From positions 1 to 31,174 of the forward strand of contig JAZQRF010000056.1 in the NCBI GenBank assembly GCA_045629485.1: DNA of 31,174 bases, read 5' to 3'. The DNA comes from Pseudopedobacter sp045629485 (GTDB taxonomy: Bacteria; Bacteroidota; Bacteroidia; Sphingobacteriales; Sphingobacteriaceae). Under the pieces are notes generated by a model, which made no database searches, had not been told where the DNA came from, and saw only the letters and a program-made list of their open reading frames with translations. This document shows, one piece after another, positions 16,821-24,342 of the stretch. The stretch's first letter is position 1. The number at the start of each line of letters is the position of its first letter. A program made the translations under genes and the position numbers.

Positions 16821-17390
16821 CTAAACGTTTATCCGGTTAATAAATGCTGCAATTTGCTTGGGTTTGAGAATAAGATCTATTTTAGCATGCATTATAGCCT
16901 GCTTAGGCATAAAATCTACTTCAGCTGTTACAGGGTCCTGAACAAGTGTTGTTCCATTATTTTGTTTTATGATATTTAGGCCGTCTACACCATCGGAATT
17001 TGCACCGGATAATAACAGAGCTGTGGTCTTCTTGCCGTATATTTCTGATGCTGCCATGAAAGTAATATCTATTGATGGCCGGGAGTAATTAAGTTTTTCA
17101 GAAAAATCCAGAGATATAGACTTGTCTTTTTCGATGAGCATGTGATAGTCTGGTGGTGCCAGATAAATATAGCCTGCCATTAATTTTTCTTTTTCTTCGG
17201 CTTCTACAACAATTAGATTTGTTCTCGAATTAAGTAGCTCCGCCAACATCGAATCTGAAGTGCTTTTTCTATGTAATATTATAATAATAGGAAAGGATAG
17301 GTCGTCTTTAATATTTGGAAGAATTTCCAACAATACCTTCAGACTACCTGCAGAGCCGCCAATAAGAAAAACTTCTGTTTCAACTTTCAT
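16821..17390 (-). CDS. CheB-type methylesterase domain, stand-alone
   Basis: 189 residues corresponding to the catalytic half of chemotaxis CheB, without the N-terminal receiver. The catalytic triad is S13 (IGGSAGS), H40 (ILHR) and D133 (LSGANSDG); the APPDYHML segment (78-85) is also typical. It removes methyl groups from, or deamidates, glutamyl side chains in signalling proteins. Its ATG overlaps the CheR gene end by 11 bases, so the two are translationally coupled. With no chemoreceptor gene in the window, the target is probably the hybrid histidine kinase or another receptor; its activation by a separate receiver is inferred. Confidence 0.92.
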   Translation of the reverse strand: MKVETEVFLIGGSAGSLKVLLEILPNIKDDLSFPIIIILHRKSTSDSMLAELLNSRTNLIVVEAEEKEKLMAGYIYLAPPDYHMLIEKDKSISLDFSEKLNYSRPSIDITFMAASEIYGKKTTALLLSGANSDGVDGLNIIKQNNGTTLVQDPVTAEVDFMPKQAIMHAKIDLILKPKQIAAFINRINV

Positions 17391-18210
17391 GCTGTTTCCT
17401 GTAGATTTTCTCTGTTTTATATTGTTTATAATTTTTCTCTATGTTAGAGAACCTGATAGTTTCTTTAGATCCTAAAGCTAAAAAACCTAAAGTCTGTAGA
17501 CTATCATCAAAAAGCTTAAATACTTTGGATTGTAAGTCCTTATCAAAATAAATAAGAACATTTCTGCACACAATAAGCTGAAACTCGTTAAAAGACCTGT
17601 CTGAAGCTAAATTATGGGTGGCATAAATCATTTTTTCTTTAAGTTCATCATTAAACCTTACGAAATTATAATTTGCTGTATAATATGATGAAAAATCTTC
17701 TTTCCCGCCGGATAAGATATAGTTTTCTGAATAAGCTTTCATCTGGCTAATAGGGAATATTCCGTCCCGGGCTTTTTCTAAAACTTCCGGATTAATATCT
17801 GTTGCATATAATAAAGAACGATGAAATAAATTTGCCTCTTTTAAAAGTATGGCTAAGGAATAAACCTCTTCTCCGGTAGAACAGCCCGCAAGCCATATTC
17901 TGATAAAAGGGTAGGTACCTAGCTGCGGCAAAATCTCCTCCCTTAAAACTTTGTAGAATTGTGGATCTCTAAACATTTCTGTTACGTTTACCGTAACTTC
18001 TTCAACAAATCTTTGTAAGTAAGAAGAATGATTTCTGAGTTGATATCTTAATTCGGCAAAACTGGTAAACTTATCCAGCAAGCAAATCCTGTTTACTCGT
18101 CGTTTAATTGAGGCTTTACTGTATTGTGTGAAATCATAACCATATAATTCCAATATATCATTTAATAATATATCCAGTTCATCATCCTTTATAAGACTTG
18201 GCTCTATCAT
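17380..18210 (-). CDS. CheR-type SAM-dependent glutamate methyltransferase
   Basis: 276 residues, matching chemotaxis CheR in length and plan. An N-terminal helical domain (about 10-75, with KASIKRRVNRICL) precedes the SAM-binding fold: LAGCSTGEEVYSLA (about 109-122), ATDINPEVLEKAR and the CRNVLIYF motif near residue 215. It methylates glutamates in receptor coiled coils. The start overlaps the preceding receiver gene by 29 bases and the end overlaps CheB by 11, indicating a tightly coupled trio. The beta-loop for receptor-tail docking cannot be judged, and no MCP with a pentapeptide tail is nearby. The likely methylation target is the coiled-coil region of the 1198-residue hybrid kinase, but this is inference. 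Confidence 0.92.
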   Translation of the reverse strand: MIEPSLIKDDELDILLNDILELYGYDFTQYSKASIKRRVNRICLLDKFTSFAELRYQLRNHSSYLQRFVEEVTVNVTEMFRDPQFYKVLREEILPQLGTYPFIRIWLAGCSTGEEVYSLAILLKEANLFHRSLLYATDINPEVLEKARDGIFPISQMKAYSENYILSGGKEDFSSYYTANYNFVRFNDELKEKMIYATHNLASDRSFNEFQLIVCRNVLIYFDKDLQSKVFKLFDDSLQTLGFLALGSKETIRFSNIEKNYKQYKTEKIYRKQHES

Positions 18211-18583
18211 TTATTATGACTTTCTGCATTTCGGCTATTAACTTATCTATATCAACAGGCTTAGATATGTAGCCCCAGGCACCGGCATCAAGGCACCTCT
18301 GTTCATCTCCTTGCATAGCTTGTGCCGTAACTGCAATTATTGGCAAGTTTTTATGCTTTTGTTGCGAATTAATTAACCTGATAGCTTCGTACCCGTCTAT
18401 ATCAGGCATCATCATATCCATTAAAACGATCTTTGTTTCGGGGTGCTGTTCCAATAAGTCCAATCCATCTTCCACATTTAAAGCTGAAATACATTTAAAA
18501 CCACGGGCTTTTAAAACAAGACTTAGAGCGAAAATATTCCTGCTATCATCGTCTATAATTAAGATCAATGTATCTTTTTCCAT
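18182..18583 (-). CDS. stand-alone response regulator receiver
   Basis: 133-residue receiver domain with a short basic tail. D11-D13 (IIDDD), phospho-acceptor D56 (LMDMMMPDIDG), T86 (AVTA) and K108 (ISKPVD) are conserved. Its sequence is strikingly like the third receiver of the neighbouring hybrid kinase (same LMDMMMP, DIDGYE/MDGYE and ISKPVDID patterns), which suggests a duplication of that domain or a shared phosphoryl donor. It lies 23 bp after the hybrid kinase and overlaps CheR by 29 bases, so it is well placed to control CheR/CheB. Confidence 0.92.
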   Translation of the reverse strand: MEKDTLILIIDDDSRNIFALSLVLKARGFKCISALNVEDGLDLLEQHPETKIVLMDMMMPDIDGYEAIRLINSQQKHKNLPIIAVTAQAMQGDEQRCLDAGAWGYISKPVDIDKLIAEMQKVIINDRAKSYKG

Positions 18584-18606
18584 AATATTAAATCAGAGGT
18601 AATCTT

Positions 18607-21600
18607 TTAGCTTTCGTATAACCATACCCTCAGTAAAGATAGTAACTGGTCTATATCTACCGGTTTTGATATATAATCCGACGCACCAGCGACTATACAT
18701 TTTTCCCTGTCTCCGGTCATCGCTTTTGCGGTTACAGCCATGATTGGCAATTTCTTAAACCGGGGGTCTTGCCTAATCCTGGTGGTAGTTTCATAACCGT
18801 CCATTTCCGGCATCATCATATCCATTAATACTATATCTACATCCTGATTGTTTTCTAGCTGCTTAAGTGCTTCTCTGCCGTCTATTGCAGAAATCACTTT
18901 CATCTGATGTTTTTCCAGGGCTTTCGTAAGAGAGAAAATATTCCTCACATCGTCATCAGCTATTAGTACAGTTTTATCTTTCAGAACTTCATTAAGAGAC
19001 CCTAGTTTGTTGGTTTTTCTTTTGGATGTTTCTGATTTTTTTTCTTCCACCAAATGTAGAAACAAGCCTACTTCATCTAAAATTCTTTGATAAGAATGAG
19101 CTGTTTTAATTACGATAGAATCTGCATATTGCTTTATTTTCAACTCTTCGGATTTGGAAAGATTCTTCCCTGTGAAGATGATGATCGGAAGGTTCTCTAA
19201 GCCTTCGTTTTGTTTAATAGCTTCTAACGTTTCGTAGCCTGCCTTATCTGGTACGCCCATATCAAGAATGACGCAATCAACCTCGCTGGATGATAAGGCT
19301 GCCACGCTTTCGTTAACACTATTTTTTATTTCAGAATTGATGTTAAAATTACTTAAGAAATAAGATAAAGCTGTGGCATGTTTAGGGTTTTCTTCTACAA
19401 TAAGTACTTTTTTTGGATACCTGTTTAGTGCATCCTCAATTTTCTTAAACATGAGCCCCATTTGCTCTAAGGCCACTGGTTTGTTAATGAAATCAACAGC
19501 CCCTTTTAATAAACTCTCTTTTTTTACTTTTAAAGAAGACATAATATGGACAGGAATATGCCTTGTTCTAGGGTTGCTTTTAATTTCCTCCATTACCTGC
19601 CATCCATCTTTAACTGGCAATTGTATGTCTAATAATATAGCAAGTGGTAAGTATTTCTCTGCAAATTCAGAGGCCAGATCTCCACGTACAATCACAATGC
19701 CTTTGTAATTTTGCTGCCTGGTGAATTTTAGTAATTCTTTAGCGAAACTAGTATCGTCTTCTACAATAAGAATTACTTTGTCTTCCGGCGTAATGTTATT
19801 ACGATCATCGCTGATGTCTTCAGGTATGGTAGCTGCTAAATAAGCAGTCGCTGCATTGTCAATGTTTTCTATTTCTTCTACTTCAGAAGAGATCTGGTCC
19901 ATCAATTCCTCTGTAAGAGGTTTAGACGGCTCAAGCTCTGTTTTAAACTTAGGGATAATCAGGCTAAAGGCACTTCCTTTACTTTCTTCACTTTCGAGAT
20001 CAATTTTGCCGCCTAAAAGCCTCGCCAGCTCCCTGCTGATAGATAAGCCCAGCCCTGTGCCTCCAAACTTTCTTTTAGTAGATCCGTCTGCCTGCTGAAA
20101 AGCTTCGAATACCAGTTTTTGTTTTTCGGGTGCTATACCTATACCTGTATCTTTAACAGAGAATATAATATTATTTTTATTTGAGCTATCGTTCTCAACT
20201 TTTAACTCCACACTTCCATAAGTAGTGAATTTAATCGCATTGGAGATCAAATTTTTCAAGATCTGATCAACCTTCATCCGGTCTGTTTCCAGGATATTAG
20301 TCACATCCGGAGCTACATTGATGGTAAATTGAAGATCTTTTTCTTTAACGATTGGATTAAATAAACTTTGTAGGTCATCAACTATATCTGTGATTCTAAC
20401 TTGCTGGTAATCTAGCTCCATCTTCCCGGCTTCAATTTTAGAAAGGTCTAGAATTTCGTCTATCAGACTTAAAAGACCATTTCCCGAGCTTTGTATTACT
20501 TTTGCAGACTCAACTTGTTCTTCGTTTAGGTTGGCTTCCGGATTCTCAGCCATTAATCGGGATAATAACAATATAGAATTGAGTGGAGTTCTAAGCTCGT
20601 GTGACATGTTTGCTAAAAACTCCGATTTATATTTTGTACTCAATGCTAGTTCTTCTGCTTTTCGCTGTATCTCCAGGTTCCTCTCTACAATCAGGTGGTT
20701 CTTTTCTTCCAGGAGTTTAGACCTTTCTTCCAGCTCCTGGTTAGATTGCATAAGTTCTTCCTGTTGCACCTTTAATTCTTCCTCAGAAGCTTGCAGCTTT
20801 TGAGTCTGAACTTCCAGTTCAGTGTTTAAATTCTCCAGCTCTGAATGCTGAGCCTGTAACTCTTCCGACTGTGCCTGAGTTTCTTCCAGTAATTTTTGTA
20901 CTTGTTTTCTGGTTTCCGCTGCAAAAATGGCTATACCGATATTTTTTGAGCTGTCTTTAAAGAATTCTATGTCTTGGTTGCTAAAATTGTGGGTACTACC
21001 CACTTCAATTACACCTATGCTTTTATTTTCATAATAAATCGGCAACAGTAAAATGTTTTTTATCTTAATTTGTCCGTTGGAGAAGCTAACCAGGTAATGG
21101 TCTTCCTCTATATTTGCGAAAAGCTTTTCTACACCAGTTTCAAACACCTGTCCAATCATCCCTTCCCCGGGCTTAAAAGATTTTAGCATTGTCTCTTCAA
21201 GCCCATGCGAACTTTGTACTTTTAACTTCCCGTTCTCCATCAGGTAAAGGGCACCTGTTTGGCATTCGGCATACTCCACCAAATGAAAGAGAGTATCTTT
21301 GGTGATCTTTTCTAAAGATTTATTCCCAACTAGTTTTTCGTTAAGAATTGCCAGGCCGGTTTGTCTCCACTCGTTATTATTTAATATGGTGAAAGATCGT
21401 TCAAGCGATTCTGCCATGGCATTAACAGATGTAGCCAGGCTCCCCAAACCATCGCGTTCGTCATCAGTAGCTCTTATATCATATTTCCCCTTGGCAATTT
21501 GTGTAGCGATATCCTGTATGATATTAATCCTTCGTGTAATTTCAAGGTCCTTGTTTTTTAAAGAAACCTGAAGCTTTTCACGTTCATTAAAATCATTTCT

Positions 21601-22203
21601 TACCCTAACATAAAAAAGTAAAGTAATTAATAAAGAAATAAGGGCAGCAATAATGATCAGCGTAATGGTGTAGCCCGAAAATTGATTTAAAGATTCTATT
21701 CTCTTGTTTAACAATCCCTCTTCGGTTAATTTGAAATCGTTAATCAGTGCCCTGCACTGATCCATATAAACTTTGCCGTTTTCTAACTGGGCAGTAGAAA
21801 TGGTTCCGCCGTTTCTTTTAATCTGGACAAGCTCTCTAAGCACATTAATCCTTAAATCTATTAAATTGCTTAAGGTGTCTAATCTTTTAGATTGTACCGG
21901 GTTGTCAAAACTAAGATCTTTGGCAACTTTTAAAGAACCAGGTAAAGACTTTAAACTGTTAATGTAAGGTTCCAGAAAGCTTTCTTTCCCGGTCAGATAA
22001 AAACCTCTCTGCCCGGTTTCTGCATCCTGCAAATCAGATAGAATGCCATCTGTAGCACTAATTACATTCCTTGTATGAGCTACCATACCAGAGCTTTCTA
22101 TTAATTTACTGATGCTGATGTAAGACGCTACAGAGCTTACTATTAGAATGAAAAATGAAACTCCGAAGCCAATTTGAAGATTACGTAAAAATTTTTTCGC
22201 CAT
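18607..22203 (-). CDS. hybrid histidine kinase: CHASE3-HAMP-GAF-HisKA-HATPase-REC-REC-REC
   Basis: 1198-residue membrane sensor. TM1 (about 8-30), an extracytoplasmic CHASE3-like helical domain with GQRGFYLTG (about 35-175), TM2 (about 176-200), HAMP (200-270), GAF (about 285-430), and a long Q/E-rich coiled coil (about 435-525) lead to HisKA with H535 in NMSHELRTPLN, then a HATPase (N box NAIKF, GGTGLGLSI). Three receivers follow with acceptors D859, D981 and D1128. The middle receiver has EE (VLIVEENP) in place of the usual DD/ED acidic pair, so it may bind magnesium poorly; the third is canonical. It follows the REC-PAS kinase gene by 16 bp. It probably integrates an envelope signal and a cytosolic ligand for the CheR/CheB/receiver module. 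Confidence 0.94.
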   Translation of the reverse strand: MAKKFLRNLQIGFGVSFFILIVSSVASYISISKLIESSGMVAHTRNVISATDGILSDLQDAETGQRGFYLTGKESFLEPYINSLKSLPGSLKVAKDLSFDNPVQSKRLDTLSNLIDLRINVLRELVQIKRNGGTISTAQLENGKVYMDQCRALINDFKLTEEGLLNKRIESLNQFSGYTITLIIIAALISLLITLLFYVRVRNDFNEREKLQVSLKNKDLEITRRINIIQDIATQIAKGKYDIRATDDERDGLGSLATSVNAMAESLERSFTILNNNEWRQTGLAILNEKLVGNKSLEKITKDTLFHLVEYAECQTGALYLMENGKLKVQSSHGLEETMLKSFKPGEGMIGQVFETGVEKLFANIEEDHYLVSFSNGQIKIKNILLLPIYYENKSIGVIEVGSTHNFSNQDIEFFKDSSKNIGIAIFAAETRKQVQKLLEETQAQSEELQAQHSELENLNTELEVQTQKLQASEEELKVQQEELMQSNQELEERSKLLEEKNHLIVERNLEIQRKAEELALSTKYKSEFLANMSHELRTPLNSILLLSRLMAENPEANLNEEQVESAKVIQSSGNGLLSLIDEILDLSKIEAGKMELDYQQVRITDIVDDLQSLFNPIVKEKDLQFTINVAPDVTNILETDRMKVDQILKNLISNAIKFTTYGSVELKVENDSSNKNNIIFSVKDTGIGIAPEKQKLVFEAFQQADGSTKRKFGGTGLGLSISRELARLLGGKIDLESEESKGSAFSLIIPKFKTELEPSKPLTEELMDQISSEVEEIENIDNAATAYLAATIPEDISDDRNNITPEDKVILIVEDDTSFAKELLKFTRQQNYKGIVIVRGDLASEFAEKYLPLAILLDIQLPVKDGWQVMEEIKSNPRTRHIPVHIMSSLKVKKESLLKGAVDFINKPVALEQMGLMFKKIEDALNRYPKKVLIVEENPKHATALSYFLSNFNINSEIKNSVNESVAALSSSEVDCVILDMGVPDKAGYETLEAIKQNEGLENLPIIIFTGKNLSKSEELKIKQYADSIVIKTAHSYQRILDEVGLFLHLVEEKKSETSKRKTNKLGSLNEVLKDKTVLIADDDVRNIFSLTKALEKHQMKVISAIDGREALKQLENNQDVDIVLMDMMMPEMDGYETTTRIRQDPRFKKLPIMAVTAKAMTGDREKCIVAGASDYISKPVDIDQLLSLLRVWLYES

Positions 22204-22219
22204 ATTTTTTGTTAGGTCT

Positions 22220-23686
22220 TTAATTCAATGGGATAGAGAAATAGAAGGACGATCCCTCGCCTGTTGTGCTCGTGACTCCGTATTGTCCCTGATGCTGTTT
22301 GATTATGTCAGAACAGATATATAAGCCAATCCCCAGCCCCTGAAATCTTAATGAAGATTCTTCTACTCTAAAAAATTTTCCAAATATATTATTTTGCTTT
22401 TCAATAGGAATTCCAATTCCAAAATCCTGCACCGTAACTTTTAGAAAATTGTCTGAGGTTTTTTCTGTCCTAATAATTACTTTTTTAGAGTCGGGGGAAT
22501 ATTTGATGGCGTTTGTTAAATAATTAATCAATACCTGTTCAATTCTTATTTCATCTGCTAAAATCTCCGAATCTATAAAGTCGCCCTCCCTAAGTATTTC
22601 AATATCATCATGGGTTTGGCGGATGATATCGGTAACGCTATTTAACAGGTTCTCAAAGTTGAAATACTTTTTGCTGAGTTTTAATTTCCCGCTTTCTATT
22701 TTAGAGATATCGAGAAGGTCTGCAACCAGCGTATTAAGTTTATTGAGTTGAGATTGAGCCCTGTTTAAATAAACAGTAGTAGAGGGGTCCTCACTGGATT
22801 TTATATTTCTTTCCAGAAGCTGAATATAAGCTTTAATGCTAGTTAGCGGGGTTTTTAATTCGTGGCTTGCGATACTTAAAAATTCGTCCTTCTTTTTAAC
22901 TGCCTGCTTTTGGTCTTCTATATCTGTAAAGGTGCCAACCCACTTCACCACCTTTTCATTCTCTTTAATGGGAGTAATTCTTAAAAGATGAAACCGGTAA
23001 TCGCTAGAGTCTAACTTTTTTATCCTTACTTCCATCTCCAGAGGGTTGTCAGTAAGCATACTTAAAGTCCATTGCTCCTGTATGTCTTTATCTTCCGGAT
23101 GTGCCTCCGGAAAGCTTTTATCTGAAAAAGAATATCTAAACCATTGTTTATTTACAAATTCTATGTCTCCTTTTGGTGAGGAAGTAAAGGCTAACTGAGG
23201 TAAAGATTCTAAGGTAGAGTGTAATTGATAAACCCGTTCCCTCAGCTCGGTCTGCACTTTTTTTCTTATTTCAATTTCGGCTCTTAAAGCAACCTGCGTT
23301 TCGTTAAGGGCAAGGGTTTGCTCATAAAGCCTGTAAAAAGTTTTTACCTTTAATATAAGGATGTCAGGGTCTACAGGCTTGGTAACGTAATCAATTGCTC
23401 CGGAAGCGTAGCCTTTAGCTATAAATTTTTTATCGGTATTTACTGCAGATAGAAAAATTATTGGAATATTTTTTGTTTTGCTAAAGCCAGATAAGGTTTC
23501 AGCAACTTCGAAACCATCCATTCCTGGCATTTGAACATCAAGAATGATAAGAGCGTAATCGTTTTTTAAAACTTTTTTTAAGGCCTCTTCTCCGGATAAA
23601 GCTATATCAACATTAAAATTTTTAGACTCCAGAAGCCTTCGAAGTGAGTAAATATTTTCAGGCTTGTCATCAACAATTAATATCAT
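22220..23686 (-). CDS. REC-PAS-HisKA-HATPase histidine kinase (receiver-fused)
   Basis: 488-residue soluble kinase with the receiver at its N-terminus. REC spans about 1-120, with D6/D7, acceptor D50 (IILDVQMPGMDG), S80 and K103 (VTKPVDPD). A short coiled-coil linker leads to a PAS domain (about 150-262), then HisKA with H275 (IASHELKTPLTSI) and HATPase with NAIKYSPDSK, DFGIGIP and GLGIGLYI. There is no membrane segment. The receiver probably lets another kinase control this one. It is the first gene of the minus-strand signalling operon, divergent from marR, with a possible -7 element at 23759-23766. Confidence 0.94.
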   Translation of the reverse strand: MILIVDDKPENIYSLRRLLESKNFNVDIALSGEEALKKVLKNDYALIILDVQMPGMDGFEVAETLSGFSKTKNIPIIFLSAVNTDKKFIAKGYASGAIDYVTKPVDPDILILKVKTFYRLYEQTLALNETQVALRAEIEIRKKVQTELRERVYQLHSTLESLPQLAFTSSPKGDIEFVNKQWFRYSFSDKSFPEAHPEDKDIQEQWTLSMLTDNPLEMEVRIKKLDSSDYRFHLLRITPIKENEKVVKWVGTFTDIEDQKQAVKKKDEFLSIASHELKTPLTSIKAYIQLLERNIKSSEDPSTTVYLNRAQSQLNKLNTLVADLLDISKIESGKLKLSKKYFNFENLLNSVTDIIRQTHDDIEILREGDFIDSEILADEIRIEQVLINYLTNAIKYSPDSKKVIIRTEKTSDNFLKVTVQDFGIGIPIEKQNNIFGKFFRVEESSLRFQGLGIGLYICSDIIKQHQGQYGVTSTTGEGSSFYFSIPLN

Positions 23687-23758
23687 ATCTGTTTTCGTAA
23701 TTATAAATTACCGGAGCTGTTTAGTTAAAAGGTTTAGTATCTGCAAGTAACTGTATTG

Positions 23759-23766
23759 CAAAGATA
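23759..23766 (-). promoter_or_regulatory. possible -7 element for the signalling operon
   Basis: Minus strand reads TATCTTTG, a full match to TAnnTTTG, 72 bp upstream of the first kinase gene. No TTG is seen at 19-21 bp, so only half of the promoter is supported. It shares the 209-bp divergent region with the marR promoter. Confidence 0.4.
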
Positions 23767-23838
23767 ATATTTGCTCTTAGTTCGCTAGCTTTTTATCAAA
23801 AATCAATCCAAAAATGGAGAAAACTAATAAAAAACAAC

Positions 23839-23858
23839 TTGCTATGCTTGCATAATAA
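23839..23858. promoter_or_regulatory. candidate MarR operator palindrome overlapping the marR -33 element
   Basis: The sequence fits TTnnTATGC-TT-GCATAnnAA, an imperfect 20-bp dyad with a perfect TATGC/GCATA core at 23843-23854. The -33 TTG of the marR promoter (23848-23850) lies at its centre, so a dimer bound here would block RNA polymerase. MarR-family regulators usually bind palindromes of about this length in their own promoters. Autoregulation is inferred. Confidence 0.55.
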
Positions 23859-23878
23859 ATATCAGTTTCCTATATTTG
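23848..23878 (+). promoter_or_regulatory. Bacteroidetes-type promoter of the marR / beta-oxidation operon
   Basis: TTG at 23848-23850, 20-bp spacer, then TATATTTG at 23871-23878, a full match to the -33/-7 consensus. Transcription would start near 23885, 11 nt before the marR ATG, giving a very short leader like that of the receiver/kinase pair. Confidence 0.72.
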
Positions 23879-23895
23879 ATTAAACAAAAATAAGC

Positions 23896-24330
23896 ATGAA
23901 GCACCAGGAAACAATTGATTACTATTTAAAAGTAACGTGGCAAACTATCGCCAATAAATATAATCAAATTGCATCTGAATTCGATATTACCCAGTCTGTA
24001 GGTTATTTATTAATCAATATTAATGAACAGGATGGCACTACAGTTTCTGAGGTAGCATCTTTACTCGGCTTAAAATCTACAAGTATGAGCCGTATGTTAA
24101 ACAATCTGGAGCAGGATGGGTTAATTTATAGAGAAGGGCATAAAGAAGATAAAAGATCTGTAAAAGTTTATTTAACAGAAAAAGGTAAAGAAAAGCGCCA
24201 TTTAGCAAGAGTTGTTGTGAGAAAGTTTAATGATTATTTAAACGAAAATTTAAAGGAAAGCGAGCGGGAAGCCCTGGTGGAAGCTTTAAAAAAGATTAAT
24301 AGCTTAACAATAGATTACAAACCTGATTAA
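23896..24330 (+). CDS. MarR-family transcriptional regulator
   Basis: 144-residue winged-helix repressor that probably senses acyl-CoA or a fatty acid. The DNA-binding part is at about residues 45-105: TVSEVASLLGLKSTSMSRMLNNLEQ supplies the helix-turn-helix, and the wing carries HKEDKRSVKVYLTEKG with the conserved D-x-R-S pattern. Terminal helices (1-35 and 115-144) form the dimer interface. It is the first gene of an operon ending 12 bp before the HAD-ECH fusion gene. A clear promoter and an overlapping palindrome lie just upstream, suggesting autorepression and control of the beta-oxidation genes. The ligand is inferred from context only. Confidence 0.9.
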   Translation: MKHQETIDYYLKVTWQTIANKYNQIASEFDITQSVGYLLININEQDGTTVSEVASLLGLKSTSMSRMLNNLEQDGLIYREGHKEDKRSVKVYLTEKGKEKRHLARVVVRKFNDYLNENLKESEREALVEALKKINSLTIDYKPD

Positions 24331-24342
24331 CCTATTTTATTT

